Notes: generated by a model not told the origin, from the letters alone. Counted from the stretch's first letter, positions 33,836-43,142 are shown. The stretch is 64,000 nt of DNA from Streptomyces sp. NBC_00289 (GCF_041435115.1 NZ_CP108046.1:3844001-3908000), one strand, 5' to 3'. Numbers and translations: made by a program.

Positions 33836-35122
33836 ATGGCAGCGGGCGTCCCGCGGATCTTCGTCTCGCACCTCTCCGGCGTCGCCGTCTTCGACCCCAG
33901 CGGCGACCAGGTGGGCCGGGTGCGCGATCTGGTCGTCGTGCTCCGGGTGGGGCGACGGCCGCCCCGGGTGCTCGGACTGGTCGTCGAACTCTCCACGCGG
34001 CGCCGCATCTTCCTGCCCATGACCCGGGTCACCGGCATCGAGTCCGGCCAGGTCATCACCACTGGCGTGCTCAACGTCCGCCGCTTCGAGCAGCGGCCCA
34101 CCGAGCGGCTGGTCTTCGGCGAGCTGCTCGACCGGCGCGTCACGCTCGTCGAGACCGGCGAGGAGGTCACCGTCCTCGACGTGTCCGTCCAGCAGTTGCC
34201 GGCCCGGCGGGACTGGGAGATCGACCGGGTCTTCGTCCGCAAGGGCGGCAAGGGCGGCGCGTTCCGGCGCAAGGGGGAGACGCTCACCGTCGAGTGGACC
34301 GCCGTCACCGGCTTCTCCCTGGAGGAGCACGGGCAGGGCGCGGAGAGCCTGCTCGCCACCTTCGAGCAGCTGCGCCCCGCCGACCTCGCGAACGTCCTGC
34401 ACCACCTCTCCGCCAAGCGGCGCGCCGAGGTCGCCGCCGCCCTCGACGACGACCGCCTCGCCGACGTGCTCGAGGAACTGCCGGAGGACGACCAGATCGA
34501 GATCCTCGGCAAGCTGAAGGAGGAACGCGCCGCCGACGTCCTGGAGGCCATGGACCCCGACGACGCGGCAGACCTGCTCTCCGAGCTGCCGGAGGAGGAC
34601 CAGGAGCGGCTGCTGAGCCTGATGCAGCCCGCCGACGCGGCCGACATGCGGCGCCTGATGTCGTACGAGGAGCACACCGCGGGCGGTCTCATGACGACCG
34701 AGCCGATCGTGCTGCGGCCCGACGCGACCGTCGCCGACGCGCTGGCCCGCGTCCGCAACGCCGACCTGTCCCCCGCCCTCGCCGCCCAGGTCTACGTCTG
34801 CCGGCCGCCCGACGAGACGCCGACCGGCAAGTACCTGGGCACCGTCCACTTCCAGCGACTGCTGCGGGACCCGCCGTACACGCTGGTCAGCGCGATCATC
34901 GACGACGACCTGCAGCCGCTGGAGCCGGACGCGGCCCTGCCGGTCGTCGCCGGTTTCTTCGCGACGTACGACATGGTCGCGGCACCCGTCGTCGACGACG
35001 CGGGAGCGCTGCTGGGCGCGGTGACGGTGGACGACGTACTGGACCACATGCTGCCGGACGACTGGCGCGAGACGGAGTTCCACCTCGACGAGGGCGAGGG
35101 GGTGACCCCGCATGACTCCTGA
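33836..35122 (+). CDS. MgtE N-domain / CBS protein with PRC-barrel, no transmembrane channel
   Basis: The protein has 428 residues from ATG 33836 (aaaggaag upstream). Residues 1-140 look like two PRC-barrel-type repeats (VPRIFVSHLSGVAVFDPSGDQVGRV...). Residues about 165-290 are the MgtE_N superhelix with repeated LxELPEDDQ and MDPDDAADLLSELPEEDQ. Residues about 290-420 are a CBS pair beginning MTTEPIVLRPDATVADALARVR. In true MgtE these domains gate the Mg2+ channel, but here no hydrophobic span follows; the protein ends soon after the CBS pair. It may act as a regulator or partner. The DUF1003 gene overlaps its end by 11 bases. M. tuberculosis has a similar protein nearby (Rv1232c). Confidence 0.88.
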   Translation: MAAGVPRIFVSHLSGVAVFDPSGDQVGRVRDLVVVLRVGRRPPRVLGLVVELSTRRRIFLPMTRVTGIESGQVITTGVLNVRRFEQRPTERLVFGELLDRRVTLVETGEEVTVLDVSVQQLPARRDWEIDRVFVRKGGKGGAFRRKGETLTVEWTAVTGFSLEEHGQGAESLLATFEQLRPADLANVLHHLSAKRRAEVAAALDDDRLADVLEELPEDDQIEILGKLKEERAADVLEAMDPDDAADLLSELPEEDQERLLSLMQPADAADMRRLMSYEEHTAGGLMTTEPIVLRPDATVADALARVRNADLSPALAAQVYVCRPPDETPTGKYLGTVHFQRLLRDPPYTLVSAIIDDDLQPLEPDAALPVVAGFFATYDMVAAPVVDDAGALLGAVTVDDVLDHMLPDDWRETEFHLDEGEGVTPHDS

Positions 35123-35723
35123 GCGCGAGAGCGGCCGCGACCGCACGCCCGCCGGCGCGACCGCCGCCACCCGGCACCGCCCCCGGCTCGACCAGCCGCG
35201 CCCGCCGCGCCGCCGGCTCGTGCCGGAGTGGGACCCGGAGGCCTTCGGCAGGCTGTCGGAGCGCATCGCGCGTTTCCTGGGCACCGGGCGGTTCATCGTC
35301 TGGATGACGATCGTCATCATCGTCTGGGTGCTGTGGAACATCTTCGCGCCGCGTGACCTGCGCTTCGACAACTACCCGTTCATCTTCCTGACGCTGATGC
35401 TCTCGCTCCAGGCCTCCTACGCCGCCCCGCTGATCCTGCTCGCGCAGAACCGGCAGGACGACCGCGACCGGGTCAACCTGGAGCAGGACCGCAAGCAGAA
35501 CGAGCGGTCGATCGCGGACACCGAATACCTCACCCGCGAGATCGCCGCCCTGCGGATCGGCCTCGGGGAGGTCGCCACCCGCGACTGGATCCGCTCGGAG
35601 CTGCAGGACCTGGTCAAGGAGCTCGACGGCAGGCACGACGGCCACGGCGGGCGCGACGCTCACGAGGGTCATGTCGTATTCCCGGCAGAACGACCGCACG
35701 GACGTGACGTAGACGACCGCTGA
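35112..35723 (+). CDS. DUF1003 membrane protein
   Basis: The protein has 203 residues. The ATG at 35112 lies inside the end of the MgtE-like gene, so translation is coupled. The DUF1003 domain has two membrane spans (FIVWMTIVIIVWVLWNIF and FIFLTLMLSLQASYAAPLILLAQ) with the family motif FDNYPFIFLTLMLS between them, followed by a charged helix RQDDRDRVNLEQDRKQNERS. The C-terminal tail is His/Asp/Gly-rich and could bind metal. The role is unknown; pairing with an MgtE-like protein suggests a link to divalent cations. Confidence 0.9.
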   Translation: MTPERESGRDRTPAGATAATRHRPRLDQPRPPRRRLVPEWDPEAFGRLSERIARFLGTGRFIVWMTIVIIVWVLWNIFAPRDLRFDNYPFIFLTLMLSLQASYAAPLILLAQNRQDDRDRVNLEQDRKQNERSIADTEYLTREIAALRIGLGEVATRDWIRSELQDLVKELDGRHDGHGGRDAHEGHVVFPAERPHGRDVDDR

Positions 35724-35767
35724 CGGGGCTTACCGGCGCCCCCGTGCGGCGCCGTACCATCGTGGTT

Positions 35768-36901
35768 ATGGCTACGGAAGACGCGGTGCGCGAAGCACTG
35801 TCGACGGTGAACGACCCCGAGATCAACCGGCCCATCACCGAGCTGGGGATGGTCAAATCGGTGGAGATCGGTGCGGACGGAGCGGTCGCGGTCGCGGTGT
35901 ACCTGACGGTCTCCGGCTGCCCGATGCGTGACACCATCACGCAGCGGGTGACGGATGCGGTCTCGCGCGTCGAGGGCGTCACGCGCGTCGACGTCGAACT
36001 CGACGTGATGAGCGACGAACAGCGCAAGGAACTGGCGACCGCGCTGCGCGGCGGCCAGGCCGACCGCGAGATCCCCTTCGCCAAGCCGGGCTCGCTGACC
36101 CGCGTGTACGCGGTCGCGTCCGGCAAGGGCGGTGTGGGCAAGTCGTCGGTGACGGTGAACCTGGCGGCGGCGATGGCCGCGGACGGGCTGAAGGTGGGCG
36201 TCGTCGACGCCGACATCTACGGCCACTCCGTGCCCCGCATGCTCGGCGCCGACGGCCGCCCGACCCAGGTCGAGAACATGATCATGCCGCCGTCCGCGAA
36301 CGGCGTGAAGGTCATCTCGATCGGCATGTTCACCCCGGGCAACGCCCCGGTCGTCTGGCGCGGCCCGATGCTCCACCGGGCACTCCAGCAGTTCCTGGCG
36401 GACGTGTACTGGGGCGACCTGGACGTGCTGCTGCTGGACCTGCCCCCGGGCACGGGCGACATCGCGATCTCGGTGGCCCAGCTGGTCCCGAACGCGGAGA
36501 TCCTGGTGGTGACCACCCCGCAGCAGGCGGCGGCCGAGGTCGCCGAGCGGGCCGGGTCCATCGCCGTGCAGACCCACCAGAAGATCGTCGGCGTGGTCGA
36601 GAACATGGCCGGGCTGCCCTGCCCGCACTGCGGCGAGATGGTCGACGTCTTCGGCACGGGCGGCGGCCAGTCGGTGGCCGACGGCCTGACCCGTACGACG
36701 GGCGCGGCCGTTCCGGTGCTCGGCAGCATTCCCATCGACGTCCGGCTGCGGGAGGGCGGCGACGAGGGCAAGCCGGTCGTCCTGACGGACCCGGACTCCC
36801 CGGCGGGCTCCGCGCTGCGGGCCATCGCGGGCAAGCTGGGCGGACGGCAGCGCGGGCTGTCGGGCCTGTCGCTGGGAATCACCCCGCGCAACAAGTTCTG
36901 A
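35768..36901 (+). CDS. mrp: Mrp/NBP35 family iron-sulfur carrier ATPase
   Basis: The protein has 377 residues. The ATG at 35768 starts the DUF59/MIP18 domain (MATEDAVREALSTVNDPEINRPI). The P-loop GKGGVGKSS begins at Gly119, the deviant Walker A of the Mrp group, and Cys285/Cys288 in CPHC bind the shared Fe-S cluster. The C-terminus is basic (GGRQRGLSG). The family moves or assembles Fe-S clusters onto target proteins in the cytoplasm. The same gene lies near sigE-htrA in M. tuberculosis (Rv1229c). A strong terminator follows. Confidence 0.94.
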   Translation: MATEDAVREALSTVNDPEINRPITELGMVKSVEIGADGAVAVAVYLTVSGCPMRDTITQRVTDAVSRVEGVTRVDVELDVMSDEQRKELATALRGGQADREIPFAKPGSLTRVYAVASGKGGVGKSSVTVNLAAAMAADGLKVGVVDADIYGHSVPRMLGADGRPTQVENMIMPPSANGVKVISIGMFTPGNAPVVWRGPMLHRALQQFLADVYWGDLDVLLLDLPPGTGDIAISVAQLVPNAEILVVTTPQQAAAEVAERAGSIAVQTHQKIVGVVENMAGLPCPHCGEMVDVFGTGGGQSVADGLTRTTGAAVPVLGSIPIDVRLREGGDEGKPVVLTDPDSPAGSALRAIAGKLGGRQRGLSGLSLGITPRNKF

Positions 36902-36910
36902 CGGACGGAC

Positions 36911-36956
36911 ACACCAGGACCCCCGGGGAGCATGGGCGCCCCGGGGGTCCTGGTGT
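36911..36956. terminator. Bidirectional terminator between mrp and a convergent gene
   Basis: An 18-bp perfect stem (ACACCAGGACCCCCGGGG at 36911-36928, complement at 36939-36956) with a 10-base loop. Confidence 0.9.
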
Positions 36957-37017
36957 ACGTCGTCGTGTCCGTCGTCGTGTCCGTCGGCCCACGGGGGCGC
37001 CACGGTCGGGGCCCCGG

Positions 37018-37674
37018 CTACGCGTACGCCGAGATGTCCTTGATCATGGCGAAGCCGAGTCCGTACGCGCTCATGCCCCTGCCGTACGCCCCCACGTGCA
37101 CGCCCGCCTGCGTCGATCCGGCCAGCACCCAGCCGAACTCGGACTCGCGGTAGTGGAAGGGCGTCGGTACGCCGTCCACGGGCAGGGACAGCGTGGACCA
37201 GTCCTCGCCCGCGAGGTCGTCGGCGAGGGCCCACGCGGTCTCGGTCTGCTGGTCCAGCCAGTCGTCGCGCAGCGAGTGGTCCATCTGGCCGGGCCAGGTG
37301 AAGGACAGCAGCCCCACTCCCGCGAGCCAGGCCGCCGAGGACACCGAGGTGGCCTCCAGAAGGCCCGTGCCGTCCGCGCTGCGCCGCACGGGGTTGGCCG
37401 CGACGGTCACCACGACCGCGAACTTCTCCCGGTCCTCCGTGCCCTCGTTGCGTACGGAGGGCTCCTCACCGTGCCCGATCGAACCGTGCTCGACGGCCCC
37501 GTCGGCCGCCGTCCCGACCTGCATCAGCCAGCGCGGCCCCGTGAAGGCCTCGTCGAGGCCGTACCACGGGAAGGGCGCCAGGAGGTAGCCGTCAACCGTG
37601 CGCCGGGCGGAGGGGACCTGCTGTGCACCCTCCGCGGCCGGCGTCTGCGCGACCGCTCTGCTCGTCGTCTCCAT
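37018..37674 (-). CDS. Conserved protein of unknown function
   Basis: The protein has 218 residues from ATG 37674, with ggagg 11 bases upstream. It is soluble, Ala/Gly/Trp-rich, with segments YLLAPFPWYGLDEAF, WLMQVGTAAD, DDWLDQQTETAWALADD and a Tyr/Gly-rich end VHVGAYGRGMSAYGLGF. I do not recognise a domain; the spacing of aromatic residues suggests an all-beta fold. It lies between mrp (convergent) and tatB. The 338-bp region upstream (37675-38012) holds no gene. Confidence 0.75.
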   Translation of the reverse strand: METTSRAVAQTPAAEGAQQVPSARRTVDGYLLAPFPWYGLDEAFTGPRWLMQVGTAADGAVEHGSIGHGEEPSVRNEGTEDREKFAVVVTVAANPVRRSADGTGLLEATSVSSAAWLAGVGLLSFTWPGQMDHSLRDDWLDQQTETAWALADDLAGEDWSTLSLPVDGVPTPFHYRESEFGWVLAGSTQAGVHVGAYGRGMSAYGLGFAMIKDISAYA

Positions 37675-37973
37675 TGGGCCGGACGCCTCCTCGCTCTCGT
37701 CGGATCGGAGCGGCCCGCCCCCCTTCGGGCGTACTCGTCCGGTCCGCACAACAACTCGGCAGCATAGCCACCCCGCCACGGACAGCCGGGAAACCGCCCG
37801 CCGCGTGGCCTCCCGAATCGCCCAGGGGGCCGGGTCGAGGCCCTAGGACCGGTCGGCAGACGTATGAAACGCGTCACGTACGGCGGTGCGGACGACCTCG
37901 GACGGCGACGCGTACGACGTGCTCGTGAGCTCGGATGGCGTGCGCGCTCAGAGGGCGCACGCTCAGCGGCCTA

Positions 37974-38017
37974 CGGGCTCAGGGAGCGTGCGGGCTCAGG
38001 GAGCGTGCGGGCTCAGG
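37974..38017. repeat. 17-bp tandem repeat, 2.6 copies, at the tatB stop
   Basis: CGGGCTCAGGGAGCGTG occurs at 37974-37990 and 37991-38007, followed by a partial copy to 38017 that runs into the tatB stop codon region. The array may be an expanded remnant of the gene end. Confidence 0.8.
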
Positions 38018-38453
38018 TGGCGTCCGCGTCGTAGGGCGGCCGGTCGTCGTCGCCGGGGTTCTCGGGCTTCTTCGTCATGTCGACGCGGCCACCGGAGGAA
38101 CCGGACGAGGAGGGCGAGGACGCGTCCGTGTCGCGGCTGTGGACCGCGTCGGTGACCTCGGCCATCTCCTTCTTCAGGTCGAAGCCGTTGCGGATCTCCT
38201 TCAGCCCCAGCTCGTCGTTGTCCAGCTGCTTGCGGATGAACGTCTTGGGGTTGAGGTCCTCGAACTCGAAGTCCTTGAACTCCGGGCCGAGTTCCTGCCG
38301 GATGTCCGCCTTCGCGCTCTCCGAGAACTCGCGGATCTTGCGCACCGTCCGCATGACGTCCTGGATGACCTTCGGGAGCTTGTCCGGACCGAAGACGAGC
38401 ACGGCGAGGACAACGAGCGTGACCAGCTCGAGCGGTCCTATGTCATTGAACAC
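38013..38453 (-). CDS. tatB: Sec-independent protein translocase subunit TatB
   Basis: The protein has 146 residues from GTG 38453 (aaggag upstream). It has the short N-terminal membrane helix MFNDIGPLELVTLVVLAVLVFGPDKLP, with the conserved Glu and the FGPxKLP hinge, an amphipathic helix VIQDVMRTVRKIREFSE, and a polar C-terminus. TatB forms the receptor for twin-arginine signal peptides with TatC. Many actinobacteria keep tatB apart from tatAC and next to htrA/sigE, as here. The last 40 residues are Ser/Asp/Pro-rich and variable. Confidence 0.93.
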   Translation of the reverse strand: MFNDIGPLELVTLVVLAVLVFGPDKLPKVIQDVMRTVRKIREFSESAKADIRQELGPEFKDFEFEDLNPKTFIRKQLDNDELGLKEIRNGFDLKKEMAEVTDAVHSRDTDASSPSSSGSSGGRVDMTKKPENPGDDDRPPYDADAT

Positions 38454-38697
38454 CTGAAGCTCCTTGCGATGTCCTCGGTCCGCGGCCCTCGGTGGTCGGT
38501 GCGGTCTTCCGTGGTCCGGGCCGGGTCCACGGTACCCGGCGATCCCGTACGACCGGTACTGTCCCGAGCGCTCCGAGTGGTGGTACCTGAGTGGTTTTCC
38601 GGCTTGTTTGCCTTGTCGGGCCTCGTGTGGAGCGGGCGGCGGAGCCGTTGGTGTGAGGTTTCTGTGATTCTCGGGCCGGTGTCCCGGCGGCTCCGGC

Positions 38698-40398
38698 TCA
38701 GCCGCCGTCGGCGGAGCCGAGGACCAGCGAGATCCTGCGTTCGGCGCCGTCGCGTCGCACGGTCAGTTCCAGTCGGTCGCCGGGGCGGTGGGCGCGGGTC
38801 CTCACGATGAGCTCCTCGCCGGAGTGGACCCGTCGGCCGTCGACCTCGGTGACGACGTCACCGGCCTTGAGCCCGGCCCGGTCCCCGGGGCCGTCCTCAG
38901 TGACCGGGGAGCCCCCGTCGCCGCTCTTCGTGCCGACCCGCGCGCCGTCGCCCGAGTAGTCCATGTCGAGGGTGACGCCGATCACCGGGTGGCTCGCCCT
39001 GCCGGTGTTGATGAGCTCCTCGGCGACGCGCTTGGCCTGGTTGACGGGGATGGCGAAGCCGAGGCCTATCGAGCCGGCCTGAACGTCGTCCGTGCCGGTG
39101 CCGCTGTCGGCGGACCGGATGGCCGAGTTGATGCCGATGACGTGGGCCTCGGCGTCGAGAAGGGGCCCGCCGGAGTTGCCGGGGTTGATGGGGGCGTCGG
39201 TCTGCAGCGCGTCCACGTACGAGACGTCGCTGCCGTCACCGCTCTCGCCGCCGGCCGTGATGGGCCGCTCCTTGGCACTGATGATGCCGGAGGTGACGGT
39301 GCCCTCCAGATCGAAGGGGGCACCGATGGCGACGACCGGATCACCGACCCGGACGCCGTCCGAGTTGCCGAGGGCCATGGGCCTGAGACCGCTCACCCCG
39401 CCGACCCTGACGACGGCGAGGTCATAGCCGCTGTCCCGGCCGACGACCGTGGCCTTGGCCGTGTCCCCGCTGTTGAAGGTCACGGATATCGCGCCGTCCT
39501 GCCCGGCGGACTCCACGACGTGGTTGTTGGTGAGGATGTGACCCCGGTCGTCGAGGACGAATCCGGTGCCGGTGCCCGACTCCCCGTCGCCGGACTTCCC
39601 GGTGCCGGTCACGTGCAGCGTCACCACGCTGGGCAGCGCGCGGGCCGCGATCCCGGCCACGCTGTCCGGAGCCCTCCCGGCGGGCGCCGGCGCGGCCTGC
39701 GGCAGCTCCACGTCCCCGATGCCGCCGTTGCGCTCCAGATACGCGCCTGTGGCTCCTCCGACGCCCCCGGAGACGAGCGCGAGCAGCACGGCTCCACCGA
39801 CGAGAGCCTTCCGAGCCCGCCCCCGTCGCTGCTCCCTGCTCGGCGAGGCGGCGCCGGTCTGCTGGAGCGGGGCGGGGACGGGCGCCCAGGGGTCGTAGTT
39901 CTGCCAGGGGGTGGAGAGGGCCGGGGCGGGAATGTCGTCTGCCGGGGCGGGGGTAGGGGCGGGGGCCGGAGCGGGAGGTGATGGTTCGTGAGGTGCCGGG
40001 CTCGCGGTGCCGCGCGTGGCCGCGGCCGAGACCGCGTGGTGCTGCTCCGGCGGGGCGGGGACGGGCGACGTCGCCGCGCCCCCGGTCGTTGCGGGCATGG
40101 CGTCCGCCGGGACGGGTCGGGCCAGCTCGAAGTCGTCCCCGGGACCGGGACCGGACCCGGATTCGAAAACGGAACCGGAACCTGACCCGGAGGGCGCTGT
40201 CCCGCCATGGCCGGTCGAGATCGGACGTTCGAGTTCGAAGTCGCCCCCGGCGGTGCCGATCGGCATCGGCACCCCGGCGTCGTGCGGCTCCGCCTCGTAC
40301 GGTTCCGGGACCGCCGCGGCTCCCTTGACCGGCCCCGCGGGGTCCTGTCTGCGAGGACGGCTCCACCACTTCGCCCGCGTGGGCTTCCCCTCGTTCAC
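38698..40398 (-). CDS. htrA: HtrA-like (DegP-type) membrane-anchored serine protease
   Basis: The protein has 566 residues. The GTG at 40398 is chosen for its ggggag site five bases upstream; a GTG at 40410 is possible. A long (about 190-residue) Pro/Ala/Ser-rich cytoplasmic region precedes one membrane span (KALVGGAVLLALVSGGVGGATGAYL). The trypsin-like domain outside has the triad His293 (ILTNNHVV), Asp326 (SGYDLAVVRV) and Ser409 (NPGNSGGP). A PDZ domain fills the C-terminus (VITEV-like: GDVVTEVDGRRVHSGEEL). It degrades or signals misfolded envelope proteins. In M. tuberculosis htrA (Rv1223) lies in the same order after sigE and rseA, and takes part in their stress circuit. Confidence 0.92.
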   Translation of the reverse strand: MNEGKPTRAKWWSRPRRQDPAGPVKGAAAVPEPYEAEPHDAGVPMPIGTAGGDFELERPISTGHGGTAPSGSGSGSVFESGSGPGPGDDFELARPVPADAMPATTGGAATSPVPAPPEQHHAVSAAATRGTASPAPHEPSPPAPAPAPTPAPADDIPAPALSTPWQNYDPWAPVPAPLQQTGAASPSREQRRGRARKALVGGAVLLALVSGGVGGATGAYLERNGGIGDVELPQAAPAPAGRAPDSVAGIAARALPSVVTLHVTGTGKSGDGESGTGTGFVLDDRGHILTNNHVVESAGQDGAISVTFNSGDTAKATVVGRDSGYDLAVVRVGGVSGLRPMALGNSDGVRVGDPVVAIGAPFDLEGTVTSGIISAKERPITAGGESGDGSDVSYVDALQTDAPINPGNSGGPLLDAEAHVIGINSAIRSADSGTGTDDVQAGSIGLGFAIPVNQAKRVAEELINTGRASHPVIGVTLDMDYSGDGARVGTKSGDGGSPVTEDGPGDRAGLKAGDVVTEVDGRRVHSGEELIVRTRAHRPGDRLELTVRRDGAERRISLVLGSADGG

Positions 40399-40473
40399 TG
40401 CTCTCCCCACAGCTGGTGCCCCGGACCTGTCCCTGGATTCAACCAGGTTCGCGGGCGACCGCGCAGAGGCCGG

Positions 40474-41478
40474 TCAGCGGGAGAAAGCGGAGGAGGAAGG
40501 GGAGGAAGTGGCGTCGGGGACGGGCGCGGCGAGCAGGCCCGGGGCCGTGAGCTCCCCGGCCGTGGACCAGGAGGTCAGGGTGAGCGGCGGGGTGGCCGTG
40601 AACGGACGTATGAGCGGGGACATGACGGCGGCACCGGCCATGACGGGCGCCGTCAGGGAGTGCACGGCGTCCTCGGCCCGGCTCAGGCCGGTGGCCGTCA
40701 TCCCGGGCAGCAGCGGCGCGGACACCGCGGTCGAGGCCACCGCCGGGACATCGCCCAGCGAGGCCTGGCCCTGCCCCTGTGTGAGCAGCGAGCCGGTTCC
40801 CCGGCGGCGCTGGCTCTCGGGGGCTGCGGCCGCCCCGGTGCCCTGGGAGCGGGCCGGGGTGACATTGCTGCCGGCGCCGGTGCCACCACGGGCTTCCGCG
40901 GCCGTGTCGGCCGGTACGCCGGTGCTGACTCCGCCGAGCGCGATCGCGGCCAGGGACACGGCCCCGGCGGCGGCGAACGCGAACCGCATGCCGCGCGAGG
41001 CCGACCGGTCGGCCTCATGACGGCTGACGTCGTGGATCCGGAAGCCGCGGTCCGCCGAGGCGGCGGGCAACACGGAGCCGTGCGGCCGCACGGGGATGTA
41101 GTTGAACTCGAAGCGCTCCGCGCGTCGCAGCCCGAACGCGCCGGAGACTCCGGCGCCACCGGGGCGCCCGGGCAGCCCGGCGAACCCTCCGCCGGGCGGC
41201 GGGGACTGGCCGTCGTCGGGGCCGCCTCCACCGGGGAGTTCCTGGAGGCGGGCCAGGAAGCTCTCGGAGGGCGGCGGCGGGGCCGCCTCCGCGAAGACGT
41301 TCTTCAGTCGGCGCTGGGCGTCGGCCTCGGCCTTGCATTTGGCGCAGGTGGCCAGGTGTGCGAGGACGCGGTCGCGTGACTCGTGACCGAGCTCTCCGTC
41401 CACCAGGGCGGCGAGTCGGTCGCCCAGGTGCTGCTCGGCCAGAAGCCGCTCTGCGGAATTGGGTCGTGTTCCACTCAC
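40474..41478 (-). CDS. Zinc-binding anti-sigma factor (RseA type) with long outside tail
   Basis: The protein has 334 residues. The GTG at 41478 overlaps the sigma-factor stop as GTGA. Residues about 30-50 hold H-x3-C-x2-C (HLATCAKC), the ZAS zinc motif that binds ECF sigma factors. One membrane span follows at [19 protein letters not shown], preceded by a Gly/Pro linker. The outer 150 residues are Ala/Gly/Pro/Ser-rich and lack a known sensor fold. It holds the sigma factor at the membrane until stress triggers release, probably by phosphorylation or proteolysis as for M. tuberculosis RseA. The tail is much longer than RseA's. Confidence 0.88.
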   Translation of the reverse strand: MSGTRPNSAERLLAEQHLGDRLAALVDGELGHESRDRVLAHLATCAKCKAEADAQRRLKNVFAEAAPPPPSESFLARLQELPGGGGPDDGQSPPPGGGFAGLPGRPGGAGVSGAFGLRRAERFEFNYIPVRPHGSVLPAASADRGFRIHDVSRHEADRSASRGMRFAFAAAGAVSLAAIALGGVSTGVPADTAAEARGGTGAGSNVTPARSQGTGAAAAPESQRRRGTGSLLTQGQGQASLGDVPAVASTAVSAPLLPGMTATGLSRAEDAVHSLTAPVMAGAAVMSPLIRPFTATPPLTLTSWSTAGELTAPGLLAAPVPDATSSPSSSAFSR

Positions 41479-42248
41479 GCGGTCGCGCCCCCTCCTCCCA
41501 GAGCGGGCACGCGGGCCATGAAGGAACGGCGCTCGGCGCGGGCTTCGGGCGAACGGTGCGCGAGGGCCTTGCGCAGCTGCGAGCGGCCGCGGTGGATACG
41601 GGAGCGGACCGTGCCGAGCTTGACGCCCAGGGTCGCGGCGATCTCCTCGTACGAGAGTCCCTCGATGTCGCACAGGACCACCGCGGCGCGGAACTCCGGG
41701 GCGAGGGTGTCCAGCGCCTGCTGCACGTCCGCGTCGAAGTGGGCGTCGTTGAAGAGCTGCTGGGGGGACGGCTCGCGGCTGGGCAGCCGCTCGGCCGCGT
41801 CCTCGCCCAGCGCGTCGAAACGGATGCGCTGCTTGCGGCGGACCATGTCCAGGAAGAGGTTGGTGGTGATGCGGTGCAGCCAGCCCTCGAAGGTGCCCGG
41901 CGAGTACGTCGACAGCGAGCGGAAGACGCGGACGAAGACCTCCTGGGTGAGGTCCTCGGCGTCGTGCTGGTTGCCGGTCAGGCGGTAGGCGAGCCGGTAG
42001 ACCCGGCCGCTGTGGGTGCTGACGATCTCCTCCCACGTCGGAGGAGTCCACGCCGGCCCGTCCGCGTCGGTCGTGAAGGTCGCGGTCTGGGCGTGGTCAG
42101 CGGCGTGGCTGTGGTCAGCAGCGGTGTCGTTCACGGATCTCGGCCTGCCCGCCGATCCGAGAAGGCGCCTCAGCGCTCCTCCCCGATCCACAGACGTAGC
42201 CGCACCTCCCCTGTCGGCTCTGATGGTGTCCAGCGGAGCCCCTACCAT
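41475..42248 (-). CDS. sigE: ECF RNA polymerase sigma factor (SigE type)
   Basis: The protein has 257 residues from ATG 42248, with gaggtgg just upstream. [13 protein letters not shown] (internal) is a possible shorter start. Region 2 is [69 protein letters not shown] and region 4 is [41 protein letters not shown]. Position (O-methyltransferase on the other side, anti-sigma, htrA, tatB downstream) makes it the orthologue of M. tuberculosis sigE, which controls envelope stress. This is not the gene usually called sigE in S. coelicolor, so the symbol follows mycobacterial usage. Confidence 0.9.
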   Translation of the reverse strand: MVGAPLDTIRADRGGAATSVDRGGALRRLLGSAGRPRSVNDTAADHSHAADHAQTATFTTDADGPAWTPPTWEEIVSTHSGRVYRLAYRLTGNQHDAEDLTQEVFVRVFRSLSTYSPGTFEGWLHRITTNLFLDMVRRKQRIRFDALGEDAAERLPSREPSPQQLFNDAHFDADVQQALDTLAPEFRAAVVLCDIEGLSYEEIAATLGVKLGTVRSRIHRGRSQLRKALAHRSPEARAERRSFMARVPALGGGGATA

Positions 42249-42477
42249 AGCCACCTCGCCCGTTAGCTCCGGATAAGCGGTTTTACGAGAAATTGATGTG
42301 TGCTGGTACCGCTCGTGTGCCTGCGTCGGCAGTTGCCTGAGCACCGGCCCCTCATCGTGATCCAACCGTGTCCCCCCGCGTCGTCTCCCACCCCTCTAAA
42401 CGCCCGGTCCCATCAGCAGGTTCCCGGCGGCAACGGATACAGTCACGCCCAGGCAACCACGGGGACAGGAGAGGGTC

Positions 42478-43110
42478 ATTACCGGCAACCGGCAGACAAG
42501 CTGGGCGTTCGCCGACGCCTATGTCGCCGAGGACGAAGCGCTGCGCTGGGCCCGCGACCGGGCCCGTGAGGCGGGGCTGCGCTCGGTGTCGCCCGGCACG
42601 GGCGCGGCGCTGCGGTTGCTGGCGGCCTCCGTGGACGCGAAGGCGGTGGCGGAGATCGGCACCGGCACCGGTGTCTCCGGCATCCACCTGCTGCACGGCA
42701 TGCGGCCGGACGGGGTACTGACCACGGTGGACCCGGAGCCGGAGCACCAGCAGTTCGCCCGCCAGGCCTTCCGCGCGTGCGGTTTCGCCAGTAACCGGGC
42801 CCGCTTCATTCCGGGCCGCGCGCTGGACGTCCTGCCCCGGCTCGCGGACGCCGGCTACGACCTGGTCTTCTGCGACGGCGACCGCCTGGAGTTCCTGGAC
42901 TACCTCGCTGAATCGTTGCGCCTGCTGCGCCCCGGTGGCCTGGTGGTCTTCGAGGGCGTCTTCGCCAACGGCCGGACCGTGGACTCGGGTCCGCAGCCCA
43001 CCGAGGTGCTGCGTCTGCGGGAACTGCTGCGCGCGGTGCGCGAGAGCCAGGAACTGGTGCCGTCACTGCTCCCTGTGGGTGACGGACTGCTGTGCGCGGT
43101 CAAGCGCTGA
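42478..43110 (+). CDS. O-methyltransferase (class I SAM-dependent) with apparent ATT start
   Basis: The frame is open well upstream of GTG 42586, but homology with M. tuberculosis Rv1220c (next to its sigE) begins around residue 10 of ITGNRQTSWAFADAYVAEDEALRWARDRA. No ATG, GTG or TTG occurs in frame there. An ATT at 42478 is three bases after aggagagg, so it is the likely start, giving 210 residues. Starting at 42586 would remove about 36 conserved residues. The SAM-binding motif is AVAEIGTGTGVSGIHLL; motif DLVFCDGDRLEFLDYL holds the Asp expected to bind Mg2+ and catechol-type substrates. The substrate is unknown. A terminator follows. Confidence 0.88.
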   Translation: MTGNRQTSWAFADAYVAEDEALRWARDRAREAGLRSVSPGTGAALRLLAASVDAKAVAEIGTGTGVSGIHLLHGMRPDGVLTTVDPEPEHQQFARQAFRACGFASNRARFIPGRALDVLPRLADAGYDLVFCDGDRLEFLDYLAESLRLLRPGGLVVFEGVFANGRTVDSGPQPTEVLRLRELLRAVRESQELVPSLLPVGDGLLCAVKR

Positions 43111-43142
43111 CCCCCTGAACCCTGCTCGACGGCGGAAAACAA

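Noticed and set aside
37935..38810. Plus-strand frame over tatB
   Set aside because: It is antisense to TatB and starts in the 17-bp repeat.
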